Positions 1 to 10,710 of a stretch of DNA of 64,000 nt are shown one piece after another (the first letter of the stretch is position 1; every line of letters begins with the position of its first letter). The notes under the pieces were generated by a model that was not told where the DNA came from, ran no database searches, and was given only the letters and a program-made list of their open reading frames with translations. The stretch is from Cycas panzhihuaensis (Eukaryota > Cycadophyta): positions 224,447,741-224,511,740 of the forward strand of contig CM041465.1 of NCBI GenBank assembly GCA_023213395.1, given 5' to 3'. A program made the position numbers and the translations under genes.

Positions 1-277
1 TTGTACCTCTCACACCGTAAATAGTGATAGCAAATGGATTGTTGATTCAGGAGCATTTCGCTGTATGATTGGAGACAGGGGTTTGCTCTATGATGTTAAA
101 GAAGGCGAAGGGCAAACGATCACTTTTGGAAATAATGAGACTGTTCAGATATCTGGACTGGGCAAAATTGCCTCCTTCCACTCACTAGGTTGCCCTATTT
201 CTACATTTCCCATAGGTGATGCTTATTAGTTCTTTCAATGCAAAAAAGCGTACTATCTGTTAGCCAATTAGATAAGC
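1..277 (+). pseudogene. H1 Copia polyprotein, protease part (fragment 1 of 3)
   Basis: This is the left-most visible part of Copia element H1; its 5' LTR and gag lie before the window. Frame 2 reads through the aspartic protease, with the catalytic motif in SKWIVDSGAF, then LLYDVKEGEGQTITFGNNE, which is almost the same as the matching stretch of F2 near 61.4 kb. A TAG stop follows FPIGDAY, and the frame changes before ISQLDK, so the copy is dead. The reading resumes at 5482 (HMSVLFKGGK) after element A is removed, which gives an uninterrupted SQLDK-QHMSVLF join. The protease would release Gag, integrase and RT/RNase H from the polyprotein. Confidence 0.85.
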
Positions 278-492
278 TGTTGAAAAATAGAGCGGAATTA
301 GGCAGAGGAAAGAATGTACATCTGTTTATTGAGATTCAATCTGCTTAAGTACACAACAGTGATGTGATGGTTACAACCACTAATGTAACCGATCACTCAG
401 ATACTGCCAAGTGGCATGATCTTATGAGTACATTAAGGGTGGGTCTAACATGACCCCCTTTTCTCTCCTAGATAAAACATTATATTTCAACA
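278..492 (-). repeat. 3' LTR of Copia A
   Basis: A 215-bp LTR that matches 5262-5476 at all but one base. It starts TGTTGAAAAATAG and ends TTTCAACA. The purine-rich tract (minus strand AAGAGGGGG, about 493-501) lies directly next to it, so this is the downstream LTR of the minus-strand element. Confidence 0.95.
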
Positions 493-499
493 CCCCCTC

Positions 500-1359
500 T
501 TAATGTTTTATCTCTAAAAGTCCTATCTTGTCTCTCAAATATCTTAGTCTTTCTCTTCCAAGAGGTTTTGTCAAGATCGCAACTTGTTCGGATGTCGGAC
601 AAGATTCCAAGTCTATCTCTTTATTACGCACTTTTCTCTTATAAAGTGATGATGAACTTCAATATGTTTTGTTCTTGCATGTAGAATTGGATTTTTGGTC
701 AGCTTGATGGCACTTTGGTTGTCACATTTTAGAGAAGTTGCTTCTTTCTGCTGTTGATTCAAGTCAAGTAAGAGTTGTCTTGACCAAACGGCTTCACAGG
801 TTGCTGATGTGGCTGCTTTATATTCATACAGAGGAGAGAGCTATTGTTGCTTGTTTCTTACCGCACCATGAGATTGCTGAAGCTCCTAAGAAAAAACAAA
901 ATCCACTTGTGGATTTCCTTTGTTCTTTGTCACCAGCCCAGTCAGAATCGCAGTACCCTGTTATTTTGATTGGATGTCCTTTTGAATATACTAATTTGAG
1001 ATCTGTTGTTCCTTTAAGATATCTCAGAATTCTTTTTGCGGCTTGCCAGTGTCTCAACTTTGGATTCTGCATATATCTTGATATTAGTCCTACTGAGTAG
1101 GATATGTCGGGCCTGGTGGCGGTCAGATAAATCAGACTTCCAATCATTTGTCTCAGATAAAGTAACATCAAGATCTTTTCCATACTATCTACCGTTAGAT
1201 CGCAATTTGTTTCCATGGGAGTTGTGCATGGATTGCAATTCTCCATCTGAAATCGAACAAGCGATTTTTGATGTAGTTACTTTGGGACAAAGTTATGTAG
1301 TTTTGGTGTTGACCTATCTCCATTTAAGTAATAACTTAGTGAACCAAAGTCCATCATTT
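500..1359 (-). pseudogene. Copia A RNase H region
   Basis: The C-terminal part of the A polyprotein. The 824-1246 stretch shows the classic Copia RNase H string: SLIYLTATRPDISYSVG, RYMQNPKLRHWQAAKRILRY, GYCDSDWAGDKEQRKSTSG and ALSSV. Further down the frame gives NQSAIKLTKNPILHARTKH and ends in a TAA at 500-502, a few bases before the LTR. RNase H degrades the RNA strand during reverse transcription. One or more frame changes around 720-830 break the reading. Confidence 0.85.
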
Positions 1360-2300
1360 CAAATTTCACGAAGTTGACTTTTGATCCACTTAATTCCTTC
1401 TACATCATTTCCAGTAAGAATCATATCATCTACATAAACAACAATTATTGTTACCTTGTTGTTCGTTTTCCTTATGTACTGATCGAGTCCTAGTCGCAGA
1501 ATAAACTTATTTTCTTCAAGAAAGTGGTCTAATTTTGCATACCAGGCACGCGGTGCTTGTTTTAGACCATACAAGGCCTTTTTCAATTTGCAGACTAGAC
1601 TTTCCTTTCCTTGTTCTGCATATCCTTCTGGTTGTTACATATAAACCTCTTCTTCTAGTTCACCATTTAGGAAGGCACTCTTTACGTCCATCTGAGAGAT
1701 TCCCTAACCTTGGGCAGCAGCCAAGGCTATTACTGTCCTTACTGTGTTCATTTTTGCTACTGGAGAGAAGGTCTCATCAAAATCTACACCTGCAGTTTGG
1801 GTGTATCCTTTTGCAACTAACCTTGCCTTGTGTTTCTCAATTTTGCCATCAACTCCTTTCTTTGTTTTGTAAACCCATTTGCGCTTCTGAAGGATTTATT
1901 AGCAGGTAGTTCTACTAATTCCCATGTTTGATTTTTCTTGATTGAATTTATTTCATTGTCCATTGCTTCTCTCCATTCTGGATGATCTTTTGCTTCGTCA
2001 AAATTTTGTGGTTCAACTTTGCTTAGAAGGGCTTTTGACCTTTGCCCCTGGGTTTTCTGTTCTAATATATTTCCTTCTTCAACAGTTTTGATATACCATT
2101 TTGGTAACTTTTTACATTTGTGGACCTTCTTTTTCGACGGTGTCTCACGACCGATTGATGATGATGGACCTTCTTTTTCGATGGTGTCTCACGAGGTTGA
2201 TGACGATGAATCAGCTTGTCCTTCTTCTGAAGTGATTTCTGAATCATTTCCTTTTTCAGTTTCTTGGTTTTACAAGTAATTCTGGTGACTTTCTTGCTCA
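1359..2300 (-). pseudogene. Copia A reverse transcriptase
   Basis: The Copia reverse transcriptase. The best open stretch, 1359-1586, has KKALYGLKQAPRAWY and the catalytic YVDDMILTG. Upstream, degraded frames show the start of the RT with QPEG and the linker behind integrase. A stop replaces a sense codon just before QPEG near 1635, and the frame breaks again around 1900. The linker at 2062-2301 is lysine-rich and contains a short direct repeat of the CGACGGTGTCTCACGA kind (about 2136-2190). Confidence 0.8.
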
Positions 2301-3348
2301 TCTTCTTGCATTACTCGTGTCCCAGGTTTCAGTTCCTTTTCATTTTCTATTACTTTAATTTGTGAGGATTCATCTGAGCTATCTTCATTAAAGACGACAT
2401 CTCTACTCACATAGATTCTATTTGTTCTTGGATCTATGCACTTATATGCCTTTGAATTTTTACTATATCCTATTAAGACACATTCTATGCTTTTTGCATC
2501 TAATTTGGACCTCCTTTTATCAGGAATATGCACAAATGCTTGACTGCCAAAAACTTTGAGAAAACTTACATCGGGTTTCTGTCCTGTCCAAGCTTCTTCT
2601 GGAGTGACGTTCTTCAATATCCTGGTTGGACTTCTGTTTATCAAATAGCATGCTTTCTTGTTTATACACTTGAGATGTCTTGGATATTTTTGTTCCATAC
2701 ATCATGCTTCGAGCCATTTCCATCAAAGTTCTATTCTTTCTTTCAGCTACTCCATTTGACTGGGGAGTATAAGGAGTTGTAACTTGTCTACGAATTCCTC
2801 TGTATTTGCAGTAATTTAGAAACTCTTTTGACATATATTCTCCTCCTCCATCGACTGATGCATTTGATTTTCATTCCTGATTCTAACTCAACTTCTGCCT
2901 TAAATTCTTTAAATGTTTCAAAGACTTCTGACTTATTATGTAAGAAATATACCCATACCTTTCGGGTGAAGTCATCAATGAAAGTTAAGAAGTATCTGCA
3001 CCCATTTATTGACAGAGGTGAAATTGGACCACAGATATCTGTGTGTATCAGTTCTAATTTAGACTGAGATTTCCAAGTGCTTTCCTTAAAAGGAAGTCTA
3101 TGTTGTTTTCCAAGTTGACAACCTTTACAAACAAATGTATCTGAAGAGATATTAGGTAAACCATTTACCATTTCTGACTTTTCCATTTGTTTAAGTGTGT
3201 CAATTGAGAGATGTCCATACCTTAAATGCCATACTTTATTATCAGATTTAAGAGCAGTACAAGCTTTTTCTTCCAAATAAGGAAGTATGAGATTTGTGAA
3301 GTTTGTAAAGGTCATTGCATCTGACCCCTTTTCCAACAATTTTCCCAT
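2270..3348 (-). pseudogene. Copia A integrase
   Basis: Integrase with the GAG-pre-integrase zinc-binding stretch: WHLRYGHLSIDTL, then CKGCQLGKQHRLPF. It continues into the catalytic core with LIHTDICGP and FIDDFTRKVWVYF. A frameshift near 2830-2850 moves the DGGGEY part into another frame. [17 protein letters not shown] follows with the third acidic residue, then the C-terminal [19 protein letters not shown]. The enzyme would join cDNA to the host chromosome. It cannot work here, because the D-D-E triad is divided over two frames. Confidence 0.85.
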
Positions 3349-3720
3349 CTTTTTTCATATCTAAAATGTGGCAATTCCCTTCATCAAAAATGGTCCTCAG
3401 TCCCTTTTTGCTCAATTAGGAGACAGAGAGGAGATTCATCTTGTGTCCGTACAAAGAGAACATTTCCAATTTTTCTTTCATTTCCGTTCAGGTTTACTGA
3501 AATGGTTCCAATCCCTTTTATGTTAAGAGAGTACTTGTCACCTAGCTCCACTGACTTGTCCATATTGTACGGATTCATGGTTTGAAACCAATCTTCCCAA
3601 CTTGTCATGTGTTTAGAAGCTCCTGAATCTATGTACCATATGTCTTTGTCTTTCATTCCCGTAACCAATGCTGTGATGAAGGCCGTCTCCTCTTCTTCTT
3701 CTTCTTCTTCATCCTTTTCT
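3349..3720 (-). pseudogene. Copia A aspartic protease
   Basis: The protease domain between the zinc knuckle and integrase. It shows IWYIDSGASKHMTSW with the intact D-S-G catalytic triplet, followed by VELGDKYSLNIKGIGTISV. An acidic run of E residues (CTT repeats at about 3685-3710) lies just upstream. A frame change near 3384 separates it from integrase. Confidence 0.8.
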
Positions 3721-4611
3721 TTGCTGTATCTGCCGATAGGTCGTTTTCCTTTATAAATTTCACTTCGTCTTTGTGGACACTGATAAGGATAGTGTCCACT
3801 TTGTCCGCAGTAGCAGCATATGTCGAAGATTACGCAATTTCTTTGGCGAAGTGTCGGTTTGTCCACGCTTGTAGCATATTCTATTTTCTCTTGCGTCCTT
3901 GTCCTCCGAGTTTGACCCGGCGTCCTCTTCCTCTCGAATCGACATTACGCTTGGTGCACGAAACTGCTGTCTTCCTCTTGGCCCGAGATTCAATGGATGC
4001 AAATGCATCTTCTAACTCTGTCATGTTTTCGTATCTTTTGTTTCTCTGTTCTTGTCTTAATAGCAGACCTGTCAATTCATCAAGAGTTAATTTATCTAAC
4101 CTATCACTGTCAGTGATAGTGTTGACAATGGTATCAAATGATTTTGGCGACCTTCATTACAATTTCTAAAAGATCTTGTTCAGATATTATGCCTCCAGCA
4201 CTCAGGAGATTATTTCTCACAGTGATGATTTTATGCATGAATTCTTCCACTTCTTCATTTTCTTTCATATGGAGTTTGTACAACTCTTCTTTGAGTGCGG
4301 ATATCCTCGCCTTATTCTTTTGTCCATATAAATTTTCTAGACATTTCCAGATTTCAAAAGCCTGGTTCAGTTTCTCAACATAAATAAGAACAGAATCTGA
4401 AATAGACATTTTTAAAATAAGACTACCCATGTTGTTTCTTTCAATCCAACTCCTCAACTTGTCATCACCGGGGAGGGCGTTTTTTCATCCCTTCAGCAAT
4501 TTCCCAGGCATCTTTCATCCTCAGAATGGTTTCCATTTTAATTTTCCATACATGGTAATTTGAACCAGTCAATTTTTCAGGTTCAGGCAGAGTAATAAGA
4601 GAGGAAGACAT
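3715..4611 (-). pseudogene. Copia A Gag with zinc knuckle
   Basis: Gag starts at an ATG at 4609-4611 (MSSSLITLPEPEKLTGSNYH, then VWKIKMETILRMKDAWEI). This matches the starts of B and C and so fixes the start. The central capsid-like part is read at 4134-4457 with ENLYGQKNKARISALKEEL, and the CCHC knuckle CCYCGQSGHYPYQC lies near 3775-3820. Stops and frameshifts occur near 4465 and between 3866 and 4140. Gag would form the virus-like particle in the cytoplasm. Confidence 0.85.
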
Positions 4612-5249
4612 GATTTTTCAGGTGAAAACCCTGATTTAGAGCCAGTCCGTGCGGCTGTACGGATTTTCGTACAAAACCCTAGGTGTACGGCCCAAACAAA
4701 ATTATACCTCAAAATGAAGGTTTTCAAGTCGCCTATGTGGATCCAAGTCGGTTTTGAAGGACTTTTCAAACGGGAGAAAATGGCTCCAGAAGAAAAAACG
4801 GCGGCTAGGGCAGAAAATCGATTTTTGAAGAAAATCGCTGGAAAAACTCAAAATAAATCTTCGATTTTGGATGCAAATTGAATGTATTTACAGTAGGAAG
4901 GATTTTGGACCAGAAATACCCGAGTTTTTGAGAAAATCGAGAAGATTTTTGCTCTGGTTCCTCCAAAAACGCGCGGACTGGTTCGGGCTCGATTCGGGCA
5001 AGAAAACGACCTCAGATGGCTGTGTTCGAGAAGAGAAATATGTTCGGCGTGCTTCGGTCTACTTCCCCACAAAATTTCGTCGCGATCCGACACTGTTGAA
5101 AAAATGACGTCCGTACAGGTCCGTACAATTTAAATGCTGACAGAGAAATAATGACGATGATTGACCTAACTGCCTTGATTGTTGCTTCAACTCTTGATAG
5201 AACTGGCGAACATAAGAATCCTTTCAAAAAATATCAGTTGGGGCAGCCT
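4612..5249 (-). other. Untranslated leader of Copia A
   Basis: About 640 bp between primer binding site and gag, with no long open frame. It holds two clusters of CCGTAC/GTACGG words (about 4648-4700 and 5108-5130) that recur at the same places in B and C, see the findings. The conservation suggests an RNA function such as packaging, dimerisation or translation control, but this is inference. Confidence 0.6.
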
Positions 5250-5261
5250 GCTCTGATACCA
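5250..5261 (-). other. Primer binding site of Copia A (initiator tRNA-Met type)
   Basis: The minus strand reads TGGTATCAGAGC directly after the 5' LTR. This is the well-known complement of the 3' end of plant initiator tRNA-Met, used to prime minus-strand cDNA. Confidence 0.95.
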
Positions 5262-5476
5262 TGTTGAAAAACAGAGCGGAATTAGGCAGAGGAAAGAATG
5301 TACATCTGTTTATTGAGATTCAATCTGCTTAAGTACACAACAGTGATGTGATGGTTACAACCACTAATGTAACCGATCACTCAGATACTGCCAAGTGGCA
5401 TGATCTTATGAGTACATTAAGGGTGGGTCTAACATGACCCCCTTTTCTCTCCTAGATAAAACATTATATTTCAACA
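5262..5476 (-). repeat. 5' LTR of Copia A
   Basis: A 215-bp LTR identical to 278-492 except for one transition. It carries the presumed promoter and polyadenylation signals of the element. The TSD taagc follows at 5477-5481. Confidence 0.95.
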
Positions 5477-6367
5477 TAAGCAACATATGAGTGTTTTGTT
5501 TAAAGGTGGAAAATGCACAATTAGTGACAAGAATGATCAAGTGTTTGCCATTGGTCATGAAGACCACGGACTTTACAAATTGGATGCTTCAAATATCCCA
5601 CTTGATATTTCACTAGCATATGTTTCTCAATCATTGATTAAAGAACAACTTTGGCACAACAGGCGAGGTCACTTGAACCTTGAAAATATTAAAATGATGT
5701 TTAATAAAAACATGGTATTTGGGCTTCCAAAGATTTCAGCATCTGAATGCCTTTGTGAAGCTTGTATAACAGGGAAACAACATTGACAACCTTTTTCAAA
5801 AGGCAAAGCATGGTGTTCATCACAACCATTGCAACTGGCACATACAAATTTATGTGGACCCATGTCCACATCATTTCTTGGAGGTGCATTATTGTATATC
5901 ACCTTCATTGATGACTTCTCACACAAAGTTGGGTTTATTTTATCAAACACAAGTATGAAGCTTTGGACAAATTCAAAGAATTCAAGCTTACTGTGAAGAA
6001 TGAATTAGATCGGGCAATCAAAATATTACGATCTGATAATGGAGGCGAGTTTACTTCATGAGATTTCAACCAGTTTTGCAAAAATCATAGGATTAAGAGA
6101 CAACTCATTGTTCGATACACACCTCAACAAAATGGAGTAGCTGAGAGAATGAATAAGACTTCGACAAACAAAGCAAAAGCCATGATGCATGCAAAGGGTC
6201 TTCCACTTTTTTATTGGGCAGAAGCACTTCATACAACAACTTATGTCTCCAATAAGAGCCCTAAAATTGTAGTCACCGACATGACACTAGAGGAGACCTG
6301 GTCTAGCAAAAAGCTAATTGTTAGCCATTTGCATACTTTTGGGTGCACTGCATATATGCACATTCCT
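5477..6367 (+). pseudogene. H1 Copia integrase (fragment 2 of 3)
   Basis: The continuation of H1 after A. The zinc-binding part is HNRRGHLNLENI, then CLCEACITGKQH, followed by a TGA stop near 5785. The core continues with YITFIDDFSHKV, a frameshift near 5935, then LRSDNGGEFTS with an in-frame TGA, and YTPQQNGVAERMNKT. The integrase C-terminus HTFGCTAYMHIP is cut exactly by Gypsy-1. The protein is close to the F1 copy on the opposite strand (34853-35458), so H1 and F1 are one family. Confidence 0.85.
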
Positions 6368-6847
6368 TGAAGCGCTCCTTCTACCTATCAGGCCGACCTC
6401 AAACAGTCTAGGAAACCCTTTATTCTGGCCGACTTCTAATAGGAATTCTGGTCGACTTCTAATAGGGATTCTAGCTGACTTCTAGCAGGGATTTTGGCTA
6501 ATTTCTAACAAGGATTCTGGCAAACCTTTATCTAGATTCTTGCCTGCCTATATAAAGGGATATTGGGGCTTATTCTAGCTTATTAGAATCGAAGTCTTGG
6601 ATGCTATAATTTCAGCCTTTAGGCTGCATTTTCTGTAGAGGGAACCTCCTCTTGAAGAGAGAAACATTACCGGGTGTTATCTTATCATTTATACTTCATA
6701 ATTTTACCAATATTTTAAATTATTTTACACATATTAATCATAGCTATTTCAATTTTCTCCAAATTGCTAGTGTTAGAGCTATGTTTTGTGTATTCTATTC
6801 TACTTTTTCTCTCTTTTCTTTTTAAAAGACTATGCAGGCATGCTACA
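6368..6847 (+). repeat. 5' LTR of Gypsy-1
   Basis: A 480-bp LTR starting TGAAGCGCTCCTTC and ending GCATGCTACA. It contains several imperfect copies of a short unit of the type GATTCTGGCCGACTTCTAA between about 6420 and 6530, and a TATA box. It pairs with 19590-20076 with many substitutions and small indels. Confidence 0.9.
6549..6556 (+). promoter_or_regulatory. TATA box in Gypsy-1 5' LTR
   Basis: TATATAAA in a CCTATATAAAGGG context, well placed inside the LTR for an RNA polymerase II start. The 3' LTR copy near 19783 has decayed to TATATAGA. Confidence 0.55.
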
Positions 6848-6849
6848 AG

Positions 6850-6861
6850 TGGTATTAGAGC
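6850..6861 (+). other. Primer binding site of Gypsy-1
   Basis: TGGTATTAGAGC begins two bases after the LTR. It differs by one C-to-T change from the canonical initiator tRNA-Met site. Confidence 0.85.
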
Positions 6862-7092
6862 TTCATTGGAAGCTATCCTAAGGGGAAATTTTGCCAATTT
6901 AGTAAGGCATATCAAAGGAAAAAGAGCAGAATTTTTTCTCCCCTTCCACCCTTCTGCCAAAGTTTTTCCCTGTGCAACCTTTCCCCAAATTTTCATAGGG
7001 CATTCCTAAACAAAGTTAAGATCCAAAAGAATCTTATAGCATAGCAAGATGGTGAACACTCAGTCGATATCATAGGAGATATAAGTAGTCAG

Positions 7093-8207
7093 ATGAACAA
7101 ATTGAATGATAACATAGCATCTCTCGAGACTTCAATGACAAGCATAACTAGGAGGTTGGGCCTAATATTACCAGAGGGAGAATCTTTGGGTGTAGAAAAA
7201 TCCCTAGGGTTCGAAGAAATTAGCGAAAAATTCCATGAACAGAGGAACCAAGGGGACTACCAACAAATAAGGCAAAGAAAATTTGACGAAGGATTTCTGG
7301 AATGTAGAAACCCAAGAGACTTCCAACAAAGGAACTTGAGGAATTTTGACTCAGACAAGGGTCTTAGGGGAACAAAGTTTACATTGGAGAAGTTTGACCT
7401 AGACAGATCAAGGGATATTCAAAGTTGGATATTGCAGATGAAATCCTATTTCTAGGTATACAAATTATCCAACAAAGACATAGTGTTGATAGCTTCCCTC
7501 CACTTGTATGAAAAAGCTTTGAATTGGTTTCATTGGTGGAGGAAAGTCCACGTGGTTGTTTCCACTGAATCTTGGGAGTCACTAAAGGTAGGGTTAATAG
7601 ACCAATACAAAGATTCATGGAATACAGACTACTTTGCCCAACTAACTTGGCTACAACAAAATGGAACAGTTCAAGCATACACAGAACAATTCCAATCCCT
7701 CCAATGCTTGGTCACCGATCGCATACCAACCAAGTGCATTGCACATACGTACATCAATGAGTTCAAGGACCACATCAAGTATTGCATTAAAATAATGGGG
7801 GCCACCAATATAAGATAAGCAATCACACTTGTGTAGAACATTGACACTGAATTTAGGGGAAGTACATCTACATATATTCATTGAAGCGACCCAATATTCT
7901 ACCAAAACCCTGGCTCCAACCCCAATTGGACCAAGTTAGGGACAAAAGCGGACCCACCAATCACAGGAAAGTGTACAAACGAGACAAGAGGTGTATCGAT
8001 AAAAAAGCATCTTAAGAGAGGAACTTGTTTTAAGTGTGGAGGAAAATGGAATAGAGATCATCAATGGCTAGTAAAGAAGGTCTTTATGATAAAAAATTTA
8101 GAGATGACTGTTCCAGAAGAAGAAGAAGGAGAAGGAAAGACTCCAGAAGAAAATAAGGAAACTAAAATAGAAGAACTTATGGATTTGGACACCGAGAACG
8201 TGCAGAT
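7093..8207 (+). pseudogene. Gypsy-1 Gag
   Basis: The Gag precursor read from the ATG at 7093. A charged N-terminal part is followed by a retrotransposon-gag domain: FTLEKFDLDRSRDIQSWI, then a TAG stop at about 7453, then LYEKALNWFHWW, WESLKVGLIDQY and VQAYTEQFQSLQCL. A zinc-knuckle remnant CFKCGGKWNRDHQW near 8030 has lost its final Cys (now Trp). The end is an acidic stretch cut by Gypsy-2 at 8208. Several further stops lie between 7818 and 7990. Confidence 0.8.
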
Positions 8208-8760
8208 TGTGTGCGCCTTAATCCTACTAGTCAACATACACACTTTAGGAAAAGAAAGGCACACAATTGTGGGGTGAAATCATCAGGAATCAATTTTATT
8301 CAGAACAAGGCATTGCGTCTGGTCCTCTCACAACTAGACGCCCTCTTGAACAAGATAATCGATCGTTTTAACACGTGTACATTCAACTAATATACATGCA
8401 TGCACATTGGACTGGACTCACTCTGCTTACCACATATTGCGGTTCTAACTCTTATATACAATACATGTTTAGTTACATAACTGTTTTTTCAAAATTGGTC
8501 CTACTCAACGACTTATTCATTTCAATCGTCTTTGGTCCGCTCACGCTAGACCGACCCATAACCTACCCGAGTTGCCACTGTAGTAGCAGCTGCCACACTG
8601 GTAGCAGCTTGCACGACTGGTAGCAAAGATGCTTGATTGCAAGACCTTCAGTAGACAAGAAAGGGTAGCAAAGACCTTCAGAGTAGCTTGTAGTAGCTTC
8701 AGAAAGATGTAGCAAAGAAAGGGCCATATCTTCAAAATTGACTGCTTTTATCCGCACACA
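8208..8760 (-). repeat. 3' LTR of Gypsy-2
   Basis: A 553-bp LTR paired with 15748-16271. The 29-bp length difference comes mainly from a block rich in GTAGCAGC and GTAGCAAAG words (about 8580-8720) that has expanded or contracted. The minus-strand tract AAAAGAGGTGG, just inside the LTR (about 8770-8782), is a likely polypurine primer. Confidence 0.9.
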
Positions 8761-8847
8761 TCTTCCCGGCCACCTCTTTTGAACGAGTGACATACTCGTT
8801 CACAAAAATTTCCATTGTTTAATTTCTTCTTTGAGCTTCTTTTATTT

Positions 8848-10520
8848 TTATTCGTTCCCGGTGTATATCGCATCTCCTACGCCTATATGAGGGGGTACCT
8901 TTAATCCATTTTTCTTCAGATACTTACATAGCATAGCCACATCTTGCATGGTATCCAGCAAGGCTAAAGTTGGTTTTTCCCTCGATTGCAGCTGATCAAT
9001 TTCTTGATTGAGCTCCATATTAACTCTTTCCGTTAATTCTAAATGTTCTCTGTATGCATTGCGTTCTTTCCATAAATTCTTGCACCGCTCTGATTCTTCG
9101 TTTGTTTTTATGATCCAAGCTCCCAGCCGATGATAAACTGGCTGCATATCTGCTGGAATGTATTTATCAAATCTTCTTTTAAACTCTTCCACCTGCGGTC
9201 CAACCTCATTTATATCATCTATCCAGTCCATTATAAATTTCTTAAGAGAATCCAATTTCTCTTCCGTAATCTGATGAATTCTCTTCAAAGACTCTTCTAG
9301 CGGTTTTGCTCTACTTTCCAATTCCGTAACCAACTGCCTAGTTACTCTCGCTAGAAATGATGTTCTCTAGTTTGTCACATCGTGAGCGTCGCACTCCATC
9401 GCACCCAAACCTTCTTCCAGTACCTTCTTGTTTGTATGGAATTCTACCTCTGGTGGTTGGTTATTCAACATTTCTATTGTTTCTCTATTTCTTTTCTCTT
9501 GCACTGCAATCCTTCGTTTCTGTTTCTGCTCCTCCGTTTCCTGCATTCTTTCTTCTCTCCCTTCCTCCGCCACTCTAGGCGTTCCCTCGATCATTGAACT
9601 TGTTCCATGTTCCCAGCTTACCTTTTCTTTCCCCTTTTGAACTACAGGTTGCTGTAATTCTGGTGCTACTTGGTTCAATTGATAGAGTTTTTCTATCTAA
9701 AACTGAACCTGTTCCTGTTCCCTTTCCCAATTTTCTGCATTCTTATTTGTCCAAATGGCTAATGGAGACTGCTGTTCATTTCCCTTGGGCATACTAATAT
9801 TCGGACATTGAAACAGAAGTAAACCCTGCAAGATGGTGACATAGTAAAAGGGAACGGGCTTACTTGATTTTCGAATAGCCTGCAAACTATCCAAAATTTT
9901 CTGTTTCACAAACCTTGCCCAATTTAAAACTTTCTCTTGGGCCACTTGATTTATCATTATTCGCAAATTGTTGGGTACACAAGTGCTTTTCTGAGTGAGT
10001 ACAATTTTCGAAAAAACGAAATGGGCAATGAAGCATTTGTCGGGGTCCTCTATCCCCGATATCCTTATTCGATGGTAAATCACGTCCTTCTTGTCGCTCC
10101 AATAATTTTTGCTGCCTCTTCGCGAGATATCAAAGTATCTCGACGAATTTCTTTCCCATTACTCGGAAGACCTGTGGCTGCTGCTATCATGTCTTCTGTT
10201 ATTTATACCATGTCTGGGTACTTAGCCAATAGCGGAAGTATTATTTGCAGGAATTTTTCCGCATTACTTAAAACTCCCACCAGTATAAATTTCTGCAGTT
10301 CTAATTGACAGATTAACTTGCGTCGTTTGTCATCCTCTGGCATTGTACGCCATTCCACCCGAATTCGGAAGTCATCATTCTCCCGAATTATTACTGCTGG
10401 CGCCATTTCTTCTCTTGTACCTGCCATCTTAAAAATTCCCGCTGCGGTCGCTGAATGTTGATGCACCTGTGAAACAAAAAAACTGTGAACCAACTTTCCG
10501 AACCCATGGGCTATTTTCAT
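8848..10520 (-). pseudogene. Gypsy-2 accessory ORF between integrase and 3' LTR
   Basis: A sense-strand coding region of roughly 550 codons, broken by one frameshift (near 10.1-10.2 kb) and two in-frame stops (about 9697 and 9367). The part from 10083 to 8848 is otherwise one frame. A likely start is MAGTREEMAPAV near 10427. Visible parts: TEDMIAAATGLPSNGKEI and LISREEAAKIIGA near 10.1-10.2 kb; a helical middle with VLNWARFVKQKILDSL and GLLLFQCP (9840-9930); a Glu/Lys/Gln-rich coiled coil (9400-9680); and a second coiled coil at 8848-9333. No RT, integrase or envelope motif and no clear signal peptide or membrane anchor. Similar sequence occurs in Gypsy-3 and Gypsy-4. It resembles in style the extra ORFs of Tat-type plant elements. 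The function is unknown. Confidence 0.75.
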
Positions 10521-10710
10521 CCGTGCCGACCTAATGCCGTGGGCTGTTATCGTACTGGTCTGTGAGCCGTCGGCGTTTTCTCCTGTCCGTCGTTACTCTT
10601 CAACTTACAAGATTTATCATAGATCGTGTCTAATCATTCTGTGTATTAATCACATCCGCGGCTTCCGCACTCCCGTGCACCGCGTCATGATGGGCCTCTT
10701 TTATTTACTG

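Larger units (their letters stand above)
278..5476 (-). mobile_element. Copia element A, full length, nested in H1
   Basis: A complete 5.2 kb Ty1/copia element on the minus strand with two 215-bp LTRs. The TSD taagc is perfect (273-277 and 5477-5481). The LTR ends are TGTTGA and TCAACA. An initiator-Met-type primer binding site sits inside the right LTR and a polypurine tract inside the left LTR, which fixes the orientation. Domain order on the minus strand is gag, protease, integrase, RT, RNase H, the Copia order. The LTRs differ at one base in 215 (288 T versus 5272 C), so insertion was recent, yet the polyprotein is split by several frameshifts and stops. It belongs to the same lineage as B and C. 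Confidence 0.95.

Noticed and set aside
8848-10520. Accessory ORF of Gypsy-2 as an envelope gene
   Set aside because: No clear signal peptide, hydrophobic anchor or cysteine pattern; the content is helical and coiled-coil, not membrane-bound.
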